Below, piece after piece: positions 13,283 to 21,099 of a stretch of 22,222 nt of DNA. The DNA is from a virus. The notes under the pieces are model-generated. The model ran no database searches. It was not told where the DNA came from and was given only the letters and a program-made list of their open reading frames with translations. The position numbers and the translations under genes are program-made. The stretch spans positions 1 to 22,222 of IMG/VR virus record IMGVR_UViG_3300010354_000754. One strand, given 5' to 3'. Positions within the stretch are counted from its first letter, which is position 1; the number at the start of each line of letters is the position of its first letter.

Positions 13283-14029
13283 ATGGCCGTCACCATTGGA
13301 ACCCTGACGGTCTCCCATCTGCGGGCTCAACCGCTGGGATACAGCGAAACAGACACGATCAAAGGACTGGTCGCTCGCCGGTGGTCAGTAGAAGGCCTGG
13401 TGAGGCCTTCGGAATGGTTGGCGCTGCTGCAGATCTTTGAATCGTGGCGCCAGGCCAGGCGCGAGGATCCAGACTCCCTGGTGGCGCTGAGCACTGGCAG
13501 CACCGTTGCGTTCAGCGGCAGCGCTGCTGGCTACAGCTGGTCCAACGTCCCCTGTTGGTTCACGGCAGCACCAGCAGGGGAAGCGATCGGCGCATATATC
13601 GGCATCAGTGTTGAGCTGGTGGATGCGGCGCAGCAGCTCGCGGCATGGGTGCGGCAGCAGGAGCAGCAAGTTGAGATCGAGGAGGATTCGCGCCCGGCCT
13701 ACGGCACCATCACGCTGGGGCAAGCAACGCTGACGTTGACTGAACAGCCAGACGGCTATGCCGAAGGGCCAGCATTGCAGCGCACCGCATCTGGAAAAAC
13801 CTGGATCAATGGGCCGCTTGGCGTCATCAAGGCCAAGCGAATCACCGGTTACACCACCACCAGCGGGTGGACAGCACTGCGGCAGTGGTATGAGGGGATT
13901 ACATCGACAGCTCCAATCCAAGGGCAGTATTATCCCGTACAGCCACCAACCATGACGAAAGAAATCGTCTTGGTTGATGGCATCAAAACCACTCGATGCG
14001 TGGTTCAGCTGGAGCTGTGGGAGGCCTAA
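13283..14029 (+). CDS. Distal tail protein-like, duplicated domain
   Basis: The protein has 248 residues and begins three bases after the tape measure stop, the usual place for a distal tail protein joining the tube to the baseplate/tip. It looks like two copies of one fold. The N-terminal half is IGTLTVSHLRAQPLGYSETDTIKGLVARRWSVEGLVRPSEWLALLQIFESW. The C-terminal half is LGQATLTLTEQPDGYAEGPALQRTASGKTWINGPLGVIKAKRITGYTTTSGWTALRQWYEGI. Each ends with strands giving V-E-L or V-Q-L-E-L. The halves are joined by a Gln/Glu-rich stretch (QQEQQVEIEED). There is no catalytic motif. The role is assigned from synteny and two-domain beta architecture. Confidence 0.55.
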   Translation: MAVTIGTLTVSHLRAQPLGYSETDTIKGLVARRWSVEGLVRPSEWLALLQIFESWRQARREDPDSLVALSTGSTVAFSGSAAGYSWSNVPCWFTAAPAGEAIGAYIGISVELVDAAQQLAAWVRQQEQQVEIEEDSRPAYGTITLGQATLTLTEQPDGYAEGPALQRTASGKTWINGPLGVIKAKRITGYTTTSGWTALRQWYEGITSTAPIQGQYYPVQPPTMTKEIVLVDGIKTTRCVVQLELWEA

Positions 14030-14032
14030 GCG

Positions 14033-14752
14033 ATGAGCATCGATGTCAGGGCTAGAATGGTCTGCAATCTTGGCACAATTATTCGCGGCGATATTGGTGA
14101 TTCGCTGCTGACAGAAGGTGGGCTGATTAAAACGACAGGAACACTAGAACTTGACGGCATCAACATTCCTGCAAAAGGCACAGAGGTGATGCTGGCCTAT
14201 TACCGGCCTCAGTCAAACACGATTACACGCTTCCCGCGTCGTGTGCGGGTCAAGCGAGCAACAGCGGACCCGTATAGGCGTACAACCAAAATCGATGTTG
14301 GCTGCAGGCTGGCGATTGCAGAAGACATTGTATCGCCCACGGCTGTATATCCGCAAACGCGGACCGATCCTGGCTTTATAGCAAATAGGAGTGCCGAAAG
14401 CTATGTTGCAGCATATCCTCCAATTAGCGCGGTGTCGGTGCTGCTTCATTGCTTAAGCAAAACGGGGATCACCTTAAGCCCAGGATCAAGGCTGCCACAG
14501 TTTAATTTTATGCAGAAAGAAATAGATCTGTCGCCGGGTTACATCAGTGTTGTAAACGATCTCATTAAAAGTGAATGTTGTTACGGATACCTCGATCAGC
14601 AGGAGCGCCTAGCGATAGCAAAAGTAAACCTGACCGTAGGCCAAGCTGCTGCCGTTTTAAGGGATGCAGACCTGATCGATCTGAGCCCGATTGAAGGAGC
14701 CGAAGAGCCCAAGGATCAAGTCAACGTAGCTTTTAGCACCAATCGGAGGTAG
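14033..14752 (+). CDS. Baseplate hub-like protein, N-terminal component
   Basis: The 239-residue protein starts MSIDVRARMVCNLGTIIRGD. A beta-rich N-terminal part (LELDGINIPAKGTEVMLAYYRP) is followed by PPISAVSVLLHCLSKTGITL and SVVNDLIKSECCYGYLDQQERLAIAKV, reminiscent of siphovirus hub proteins, where a helix precedes 'GYxYxDxxGxLxI'. It stops after AEEPKDQVNVAFSTNRR, the point at which larger single-chain hubs would continue. The next gene begins five bases later in another frame and may provide the rest. The A+T content is clearly higher than upstream. The hub role is inferred from order and these motifs. Confidence 0.5.
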   Translation: MSIDVRARMVCNLGTIIRGDIGDSLLTEGGLIKTTGTLELDGINIPAKGTEVMLAYYRPQSNTITRFPRRVRVKRATADPYRRTTKIDVGCRLAIAEDIVSPTAVYPQTRTDPGFIANRSAESYVAAYPPISAVSVLLHCLSKTGITLSPGSRLPQFNFMQKEIDLSPGYISVVNDLIKSECCYGYLDQQERLAIAKVNLTVGQAAAVLRDADLIDLSPIEGAEEPKDQVNVAFSTNRR

Positions 14753-14756
14753 AAAC

Positions 14757-15953
14757 GTGAACGACTGGACATCAGAAAAATCGGCATCAAGAATTGAAAT
14801 AATTATTGGCTGGACGGACTCAGAGACCGGCGAGGAGCGCACTGGTTCATTTTTGAGCACAACAAGCACAGAAACAAAGTCTATCTATAGAACTTATTTT
14901 TACACAGATTCCGAAGGAAACAGCCAAAGCGCAGACGTGGTTGCGAGTCGCTTTTCGTCAACAACAACTACCAAAGCACAAGCAAATGGAGCCTTCGTGT
15001 CATGGTCATTGGCAAACACCGGAAAATTGCCATCTGGCAGCGCCACAAAAAGCTCATACACTTCTTATTCGTACAAAACAACTCAGGACGGCCCAAGATT
15101 GATCGCCGAAAGAACAGTAGAAAGGATCAGTGAGCTAGAGCTGGCAGGCTCCTTAAACATTCAAGATTATTCGGATTACACGCCAAGCTCAGATGAGTTT
15201 GAGTCAAGCCTAACAGAAACCATATTTGACGAATACAAAGATGGCCGGTCTGGGAGGGTTTACACTCAAAGCAAGACGACGCGACGCCTGTCCTATGGCC
15301 TCACACAAGAAGGCCAGCAGACGGCGTCTAAAAGCCTGGAGAGTGCCGCTGCAAACGTTGCTGAAATTGTAGACGGAATGAAAGGCCTTGTCCTTGACGG
15401 GATTGAAGTGCGGTCATCCATTGGACGTGCTGAATCGCCAACACGACCATCCGGTGAAGACTTGCTAAATGATTACATCAGAAGTGACGACAACCCCGAA
15501 GTTGATGGATACTTAGTTGATGAATATGGGCCGTCTGAGGTTGGTTCAAGCTCAAGCTATGAGCCATTTGAGTCTCCCAGCGCCAGTATATTGTTTGGCG
15601 GCAACACGGCCTTCCCAGCAGTTGAAACAACTCGGCTACCTTTTGCCCCGGATACAACGCTTGTCCTGAACGGACAAGGCGTTATCACTAGAATACCGAG
15701 CGGGGCAGAGCAGGCGGCAAGAGAATACGCTTTGATGCTGCAGGCATTGAAGGCGGGCTATGCCTACGGATTCAATATCACAACAAGTGCCGAAAGGCTG
15801 CCGACAACTCCATTTTCTCCCGTCTATGTAAACGCTGCAGGTCTCAGCGTTGCGACACGCATCAATGGCACCAGCTGGGCGTTTGATCAGTCCGGCCTGG
15901 TGGTAAGTAGTGATTTGATGCTGTGTGGCGTTGCGGGGAGGATCGCGTCATGA
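14757..15953 (+). CDS. Baseplate hub-associated / tail tip protein
   Basis: The protein has 398 residues from the GTG at 14757. GGAGG at 14746-14750, inside the end of the previous gene, gives a clear Shine-Dalgarno spacing of 6 nt. The N-terminal half is Ser/Thr/Tyr-rich beta sequence (STTSTETKSIYRTYFYTDSEGNS, KSSYTSYSYKTTQDGPRLIAERTVE). The middle is acidic, and the C-terminus has AEQAAREYALMLQALKAGYAYGFNI followed by a beta end. It may be the second part of a split hub. No enzyme motif is seen. It shares the A+T-rich composition of its neighbours and ends by ATGA overlap with the fibre gene. Confidence 0.5.
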   Translation: MNDWTSEKSASRIEIIIGWTDSETGEERTGSFLSTTSTETKSIYRTYFYTDSEGNSQSADVVASRFSSTTTTKAQANGAFVSWSLANTGKLPSGSATKSSYTSYSYKTTQDGPRLIAERTVERISELELAGSLNIQDYSDYTPSSDEFESSLTETIFDEYKDGRSGRVYTQSKTTRRLSYGLTQEGQQTASKSLESAAANVAEIVDGMKGLVLDGIEVRSSIGRAESPTRPSGEDLLNDYIRSDDNPEVDGYLVDEYGPSEVGSSSSYEPFESPSASILFGGNTAFPAVETTRLPFAPDTTLVLNGQGVITRIPSGAEQAAREYALMLQALKAGYAYGFNITTSAERLPTTPFSPVYVNAAGLSVATRINGTSWAFDQSGLVVSSDLMLCGVAGRIAS

Positions 15954-17632
15954 CAAACAGTTGGGTAGTGCTGCCGGTACCAGTAGCCAATCTCCAGCAG
16001 GTAGGAGAGCCCACCATCAACGTGAACCCAAAGCCGGCCGGGACGATTACGGCTCCCGAAGGCTTTGACCCAGATGCACCGGGCGCAATTTTTGATCAGC
16101 TGCCACTTAGTGATAATGACGTGCCAGCAGCAACACAAGCAGCTCAAGTAATCATTGCGCCATATCTTTACAGCGAAGAATTAACGGGCCGCAGTCGGCA
16201 TAAACTGGTGATTATTGAATATCCATACGCGCTAACGACGCCAGCCGTTGAAGTTGAGATCGTAAGTCGCACAAAGATAGAAGCGATGCCTGCAAAAGTG
16301 CTGGCGGCGCTTCCTGGCCAGCTTAGCCTAACCGCATTTGATGCGGGATTGAACTATGCTAAGCGAATTGCAGCTGAAGCCGGCGATTTTACCGTTACTG
16401 GCATGGGTTCCGGCACGGTCCGAGACTATGGCATTGGTGCAAACGTTGGAACATTCACCGCTACTGGTCAATCCATAGACATGATCTACCAGCGCGCGCC
16501 AATCCTGCTGGAGGCTGGCTTGGTGGCAATCTCGGGCCAAGATGCAAGCTTCTTCAAGGGTGCATCATTGGCTGCTGAATCTGGTGATGTTGGCATCACC
16601 GGAAACGATGCAGGTCTTCAGGTGTCAAGGGTACTGGGCGCTGCCGGAGGCGTGATTGCAGTTACCGGCCAAGAAGCTGGACTGCCTTACACTTCGCCGC
16701 AGCTTGCAACTGTGCTTTACACCGGAAACAGCGGGACAAGGACAATAAGCGGCCTTTCAATTCAGCCGGGACTTGTTTGGATCAAAAGGCGCACTGTTTC
16801 GCCCGAGAACCACTGGATATTCGACGATGTACGTGGCACAACAAGGGCTTGGCACAGTAACCTTGTCAATCAGCAGACCGTATCCTCTACATCGCTTACA
16901 GCGTTCAATTCAGACGGGTTTACGCTCGGCAATCAATCAGCCATCAATAGCAACAATGTGCCTTATGTAGCATGGTGCTGGGCCACGGGTGGTACGGCCA
17001 CCATCAACAACAGTGGCACCATCGCTACGACTTGTAGCGTCAACGAAGCGCTGGGAATGAGCATCTTTACTTATACAGGCGGCAATGGTGCCCAGACAAT
17101 GGGGCATGGCCTTGGGCAGGTTCCAGACCTTATTATTGTCAAGAGGCTTGATGGAAGTTCTGCCGCGTTTGTAGGATCGCCGCTAATTGGCAGCGGCAAG
17201 TTTCTAGCCCTTAATAGCACCAGTGGCACGCCAACAACCAATAGCGGCGCATTTAGCAGTATCACCTCTGCGGTTTTTGGGGGCAATGGAGTTAGCGGTT
17301 TCAGCGTTGCTGGCCAGTCCTTACTTGGCTATGCATTCGTCTCTATTCCAGGCATTAGCAAGATCAGCACCTTTACGGGCAATGGCGGCAGCACGCAAGC
17401 GGTCACAGGCCTGGGCTTCCAGCCTCGCTGGGTATTGATCAAGAGCATCAGCGGCACTGCGTCTGATTGGCGGATCTTTGATGATCAGCGAGATGCCATC
17501 CTCTTTGCCAACAGCACGGCGGTGGAGACCACGCCGAAACACATCACCTTTGACAGTAATGGGTTCACCCTAAGCAGCGGCGCTTCAGTCAACGACAACG
17601 GCTCGACCTATCTCTTCATGGCCTTTGCCTGA
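15950..17632 (+). CDS. Tail fibre protein with repeated beta domains
   Basis: The preferred start is the ATG at 15950 (MTNSWVVLPVPVANLQQVGEP), in an ATGA overlap and after GGGGAGGA at 15935-15942, giving 560 residues. Residues about 111-250 are five short repeats of the form AEAG-x-x-x-V-T-G-x-x-A. Three adhesin-like modules follow (about 251-347, 371-463, 472-560), each with a G-x-G-x-x-x-I/V-x-G-LGFQP-x-x-V-x-I-K strand. The first and third also have W-x-I-F-DD-x-R and SDGFTL/SNGFTL segments. This module is common in marine and cyanophage tail proteins, and YVAWCWA at the end of the first copy is typical. The likely role is receptor binding or tail-tip adhesion. Confidence 0.75.
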   Translation: MTNSWVVLPVPVANLQQVGEPTINVNPKPAGTITAPEGFDPDAPGAIFDQLPLSDNDVPAATQAAQVIIAPYLYSEELTGRSRHKLVIIEYPYALTTPAVEVEIVSRTKIEAMPAKVLAALPGQLSLTAFDAGLNYAKRIAAEAGDFTVTGMGSGTVRDYGIGANVGTFTATGQSIDMIYQRAPILLEAGLVAISGQDASFFKGASLAAESGDVGITGNDAGLQVSRVLGAAGGVIAVTGQEAGLPYTSPQLATVLYTGNSGTRTISGLSIQPGLVWIKRRTVSPENHWIFDDVRGTTRAWHSNLVNQQTVSSTSLTAFNSDGFTLGNQSAINSNNVPYVAWCWATGGTATINNSGTIATTCSVNEALGMSIFTYTGGNGAQTMGHGLGQVPDLIIVKRLDGSSAAFVGSPLIGSGKFLALNSTSGTPTTNSGAFSSITSAVFGGNGVSGFSVAGQSLLGYAFVSIPGISKISTFTGNGGSTQAVTGLGFQPRWVLIKSISGTASDWRIFDDQRDAILFANSTAVETTPKHITFDSNGFTLSSGASVNDNGSTYLFMAFA

Positions 17633-17640
17633 AAGGAAAG

Positions 17641-17663
17641 CTAGAGACAACCCCTGTCTCTAG
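17641..17663 (+). promoter_or_regulatory. Hairpin between Shine-Dalgarno and GTG start
   Basis: CTAGAGAC (17641-17648) and GTCTCTAG (17656-17663) form a perfect 8-bp inverted repeat with a 7-base loop. It sits exactly between a purine-rich AAAGGAAAG (17632-17640) and the GTG at 17663. Folding would bring the ribosome site next to the start codon. No T-run follows, so it is not a terminator. Confidence 0.6.
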
Positions 17664-18085
17664 TGGCATCGTTCAATAAGTTCCACTCCTTCGTGGAGGC
17701 GTTGGCCGAGAAAAAACATGACCTCGGCGCCGACACCCTCAAGGTGCTGCTCACCAATACCGCACCGGCTGCCACCAACGCCGTCAAGGCCGATCTCACG
17801 GAGATCAGCGCAGGCAACGGCTACACCGCTGGGGGCAATACCGCGACAGTAATCAGCTCCAGCCAGACCTCAGGCACCTACAAGCTGGTGCTGGGAGACC
17901 CCCCCAGCTGGACTGCCAGCGGCGGCAGCATCGGCCCGTTTCGCTATGCCGTGCTCTACAACGACACCGCCGCCAACGATGAGGTGATCGGCTGGTGGGA
18001 TTACGGCTCGAGCCTCACCCTGGCCGCTGGTGAACCCTTCGCGGTGGATTTTGACGGCACCACCGGCGTTCTCACTATTGCCTGA
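17663..18085 (+). CDS. FNKF-type phage structural protein
   Basis: The 140-residue protein from a GTG reads MASFNKFHSFVEALAEKKHDLGADTLKVLLTNTAP, then GNGYTAGGNTATV, SGTYKLVLGDPPSWTASGGSIGPFRYAVLYNDTA and IGWWDYGSSLTLAAGEPFAVDF. I recognise the pattern as a small structural protein common in phages, typically encoded near tail fibre genes; its precise role is unsettled. The GTG is fixed by the family's usual N-terminus. Its GC-rich composition contrasts with the A+T-richer genes on either side. Translation may depend on the hairpin that separates the ribosome site from the start. Confidence 0.65.
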   Translation: MASFNKFHSFVEALAEKKHDLGADTLKVLLTNTAPAATNAVKADLTEISAGNGYTAGGNTATVISSSQTSGTYKLVLGDPPSWTASGGSIGPFRYAVLYNDTAANDEVIGWWDYGSSLTLAAGEPFAVDFDGTTGVLTIA

Positions 18086-18090
18086 TCGCC

Positions 18091-18498
18091 ATGCCACTAA
18101 CAATTGCGATCACGCCCAAAGAGCTGGAACGGCAAGCAGCGCTTGCATTTCAAGGCAAAAGTTACAAAGTAATGCTTGCTTATGATCCAAACCAAGACCT
18201 AAGCATTGAATCAACAACGGCGGCTTGGAACGGAAAGGAGCTGCCCACCGCCAACGGCTACATCGCTGTAACCGGCACTATTGCTGCAGGATCATACAAC
18301 ACGGCCATAGGCAGGTTTGAACTGCCAACAATCACCGCGCAATTTACAGGCAGCGGCACAGGATACATTTATGACACGTTGGTGGTGGTCATAGACAGCG
18401 CAGCCCATCCGCATAGCGTTACACGGATTTCGCCAGAACAGGGCTTGCTGTCCAGTCAGTCGCGTAGTTATCTAATCAGGCTTGTGCAAGACGACTAA
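18091..18498 (+). CDS. Small tail-adhesion-region protein, unknown function
   Basis: The protein has 135 residues, starting MPLTIAITPKELERQAALAFQGKSYKVMLA. It has a beta-rich pattern (GYIAVTGTIAAGSYNTAIGRFELPTITAQFTGSGTGYIYDTLVVVID) and no enzyme motif. The layout (helix, strand with KVMLA, W-x-x-x-ELPTANGY, strands, YDTLVVVID) resembles that of the preceding 140-residue structural protein, so it may be a distant relative. It begins five bases after that gene's stop, and its TAA overlaps the ATG of the next gene (TAATG). It is A+T-richer than its left neighbour. Confidence 0.55.
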   Translation: MPLTIAITPKELERQAALAFQGKSYKVMLAYDPNQDLSIESTTAAWNGKELPTANGYIAVTGTIAAGSYNTAIGRFELPTITAQFTGSGTGYIYDTLVVVIDSAAHPHSVTRISPEQGLLSSQSRSYLIRLVQDD

Positions 18499-19982
18499 TG
18501 AGCTTGCTTGTCGACGTGCAGTTGGTGCCCAATAGGATTCTAGAAGCAGTCAAGGCGCGAATTCTTGCCAACAGACGAAAACAGAAAGATCAAGAGCAAG
18601 TTGCAAGACTACGAGGGCCGACTAGACCGCGTGTGCAGCGTACACGATTCGGCAGCACGGCCATCGATTATCGCAGGCCTGAGCCAGCCGCTCAAGGGAG
18701 TGCATCGTTGCATCACTTCTTCTGTTCTGTATTCCGAACACGTAACGCGAATCAACCAGGCCCGATCAACAGATTAACAACCGTTGCTAACACTTTTGCG
18801 GACGCAGCAATAGACGAGCCTGCGGATTTGCCAACTTACGATCCTGGCGATCCAAATCGTTTTGAAACCTATTTAGCAACAGCAATTCGCCTAAAACGCT
18901 GGAGAGCCGTAGTTGGCGGCGTCACCCGCTATTACGAAGAATGGGAGGTGCAGGTTAGAATCGACGGATATCAAAACGCGATTGGCGCGTTTGTGGAAAA
19001 GTCGGCATTTTCGACGGACACATACATCAGTCCATCGGCTGGGCATTTGTCTAAAATAAGCATTGCCGCAAGTCTTCCTCAGGAAGTCTGGGGCTATGAC
19101 AATGTTTCGCAATCACTAGCGAACGAAACGACTCTTGCGCTGCCTTCTTATCCTGATAAGTTTGCATTTTCTATTAAGCCTCAAGCTGAGCAGTTTCCGC
19201 CGCCTGAATTGCAAGGAGCAGCGTGGGACAGCTCAGCAATTCCGTGGACCAGCGCAACTGGAACAATTACGCCCAGGCGCCACGTGGCTTACAGCGCAAC
19301 AGTGACTAGGACAATATGCTTGCCGGCTGGGGGCAAAAAGGCCGTGTATCTTAAAATCTCGCAAGCTTCTCAGCAAAATGGATACTGGAACAATACAGTC
19401 TTTTACGACGGCCAAGCGGGAGCCACCTTAACCTCTACATCTGCGCTGGTTGAGACAGAGCATGTAATTTGCCAATTTATAGCTGGCTCGACCGTGCGAA
19501 CCATTGCAGCACCTGCAGAACTGCTACAAGTGGCACGGGAGACAATAGAGCCAGTGACGATTGATCCGACAAAAACCTTCTCAGAAGCAATTAGCTTTGG
19601 CACCGCAATTAAGCCATGGCCAGGCACGGTGGCAGTTCCAGTTGAGCCCACTGGAGAAACACTGCAAGATGATCAGGTTCTTGCGTTTTGGCCGCTGGAT
19701 TCACCAAACACAGGAGACCCGAACTTTTATCAATACATCACATTTTATTTATGGACGCCCCGGGCGTTTAGATTGCTTAAAGGCCAAACCGAAGAAAGCA
19801 ATCAGCGGCCTCCAAGATTTGGCAGATTCAAAGAGCAGCGAGCAGCAGTTAGCGATGTGCTTTATCGGGCAGATTTTCGCTCTGGCTTTTTTGAGCTGCA
19901 TCAAGTATGGGATGGCGGACAGCCGGGAGCATGCCGCAACCAACTGATTGAGCTGGGCTTTGCACTAGAAGACATCACCTAG
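18498..19982 (+). CDS. Large tail-region protein, unknown function
   Basis: The protein has 494 residues. Residues about 1-60 are basic and helical (RILEAVKARILANRRKQKDQEQVARL). The rest is mostly beta with Thr, Ser, Ala and aromatic residues, for example WRAVVGGVTRYYEEWEVQVRIDG, YSATVTRTICLPAGGKKAVYLKISQ and FYQYITFYLWTPRAFRLL. No catalytic motif, signal peptide or membrane segment is visible. I do not recognise the family. Its place at the end of the adhesion block, coupled to the preceding gene by a stop/start overlap, and its A+T-rich mosaic composition suggest a virion tail-tip or adhesin accessory protein. That is inferred only from context. Confidence 0.6.
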   Translation: MSLLVDVQLVPNRILEAVKARILANRRKQKDQEQVARLRGPTRPRVQRTRFGSTAIDYRRPEPAAQGSASLHHFFCSVFRTRNANQPGPINRLTTVANTFADAAIDEPADLPTYDPGDPNRFETYLATAIRLKRWRAVVGGVTRYYEEWEVQVRIDGYQNAIGAFVEKSAFSTDTYISPSAGHLSKISIAASLPQEVWGYDNVSQSLANETTLALPSYPDKFAFSIKPQAEQFPPPELQGAAWDSSAIPWTSATGTITPRRHVAYSATVTRTICLPAGGKKAVYLKISQASQQNGYWNNTVFYDGQAGATLTSTSALVETEHVICQFIAGSTVRTIAAPAELLQVARETIEPVTIDPTKTFSEAISFGTAIKPWPGTVAVPVEPTGETLQDDQVLAFWPLDSPNTGDPNFYQYITFYLWTPRAFRLLKGQTEESNQRPPRFGRFKEQRAAVSDVLYRADFRSGFFELHQVWDGGQPGACRNQLIELGFALEDIT

Positions 19983-20007
19983 GCAGACTTTCAAGGCCTT
20001 GTGTCAC

Positions 20008-20178
20008 ATGAGCGCATCAATGGCCGATCAACCCACGCCTAGCCAAGACGTTGACTATCGGCCGCTCATTGATGCCCTGCAGCTCCGTACCGCTGCGAAC
20101 CGTTATGCAATGCGGCAACGCCGCCAGCTGCAGCGGGCCCAAGCGCAAATTGTGCGCAAACTGATGCCGGAAAGCTGA
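20008..20178 (+). CDS. 56-residue basic helical protein
   Basis: An ATG at 20008 opens MSASMADQPTPSQDVDYRP followed by a Gln/Arg-rich helix (ALQLRTAANRYAMRQRRQLQRAQAQIVRKLMPES). A second in-frame ATG at 20020 is an alternative start. It fills the gap between the adhesion block and the scaffold gene and returns to the GC-rich composition of the head genes. The amphipathic helix could contact DNA or other virion proteins; no family is recognised. Confidence 0.5.
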   Translation: MSASMADQPTPSQDVDYRPLIDALQLRTAANRYAMRQRRQLQRAQAQIVRKLMPES

Positions 20179-20201
20179 ACCGCACTCAGCCGTGATGGCA
20201 A

Positions 20202-21008
20202 ATGCGCTTCAAGTTCCCCACCATCCGCCAGGAACTCCTGGCCCAGTTCCAGTACACCGCAGACCAGGATCCCCCGGGCGATTTCGACGCTGGTGGCAGC
20301 TCTGATCAAAGCGAACCCTCCCCTGGTGGGGAGGCTGACCCCAACGAAGGGCTCAAACGTGCTCTGGAGGCAGAACGCAGGCTGAACCGCCAGAACGCTG
20401 CCCGCGCCGCCCAACTCGAGGCGCAGCTCAAGGAAGTGGGCCAGGTGGATCCGAAGCTGCTGGCCGAAGCCCAGGCCAAGGCCGAGGCCGCCGAGCAGCA
20501 AAAACAACTGCTGGAGCAGCAGATCAACAACCGCTTGGCCGACGCCGAGCGGAAGTATCAGGAGCAGCTTGGTCGCCTCACCAATGAGCTGCAGAGCAAG
20601 GCATCAGCTGCCGAACGCGAGGCTTTGCGGGTAAAGACCGAACGCGAGTTTCTCGCTGCCAAGGGCCTGATGGAGGCCTCCACCATCGACGGCCGCACGC
20701 CGTTCGACTACATCTGGCAGCTCTACGGCAACCAGTTCGCCGAAGATCGCAACGGGCTGTTCCTCGCTGACGCAGACGGCAGCCCCAGGCTTGACGAGGA
20801 AACCGGCAAACGGATCACGCCCGCTGAATTCTTCGCCAAGCTCCGCAAAGACCCGGTGCATGGGATGCACTTTCAGCCGGAATACGGCTCGGGTTCTGGT
20901 GCCCGTGGCGGCCGTGATGGGCGGGTGAACAACACCGCTGACCTGTCGAAGGTGCCCACTTCGCAGCTGTTCCGCGAGACGTTCGGAGCCAAACGCCGAA
21001 CGGCTTAA
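20202..21008 (+). CDS. Putative capsid scaffolding protein
   Basis: The protein has 268 residues. Residues about 20-50 are acidic and disordered (DPPGDFDAGGSSDQSEPSPGGEADP). Residues about 50-160 are a long charged coiled coil (LKRALEAERRLNRQNAARAAQLEAQL, AQAKAEAAEQQKQLLEQQI). A compact segment follows (TPFDYIWQLYGNQFAED), and the C-terminus is basic (FRETFGAKRRTA). A disordered acidic start, a coiled-coil middle and a basic C-terminal tail is the classic plan of tailed-phage scaffolds, and the gene sits directly before the major capsid gene. No separate maturation protease is visible in the window. Confidence 0.65.
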   Translation: MRFKFPTIRQELLAQFQYTADQDPPGDFDAGGSSDQSEPSPGGEADPNEGLKRALEAERRLNRQNAARAAQLEAQLKEVGQVDPKLLAEAQAKAEAAEQQKQLLEQQINNRLADAERKYQEQLGRLTNELQSKASAAEREALRVKTEREFLAAKGLMEASTIDGRTPFDYIWQLYGNQFAEDRNGLFLADADGSPRLDEETGKRITPAEFFAKLRKDPVHGMHFQPEYGSGSGARGGRDGRVNNTADLSKVPTSQLFRETFGAKRRTA

Positions 21009-21019
21009 CCACAGGCGGC

Positions 21020-21078
21020 CTGCTGGTGACGACACGGGATGCGTGATGCATCCCAACCCGGCGTGACGCCACCAGCAG
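21020..21078 (+). repeat. Nested inverted repeats in the major capsid gene leader
   Basis: The outer arms CTGCTGGTG (21020-21028) and CACCAGCAG (21070-21078) are perfectly complementary over 9 bp. Inside them GGGATGC (21036-21042) and GCATCCC (21048-21054) pair over 7 bp around a GTGAT loop. No T-run follows. In the mRNA this would be a strong two-tier stem-loop ending about 21 nt before the capsid ATG, possibly stabilising or processing the transcript. Confidence 0.65.
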
Positions 21079-21099
21079 ACCCCTACCCCAAGAATCCCG

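Noticed and set aside
17641-17663. Terminator after the fibre gene
   Set aside because: The hairpin has no T-run and ends at the next start codon, so a translation-related role is more likely.
21020-21078. Intrinsic terminator between scaffold and capsid genes
   Set aside because: There is no T-run after the stem, and termination just before the capsid gene would be unlikely without a following promoter.
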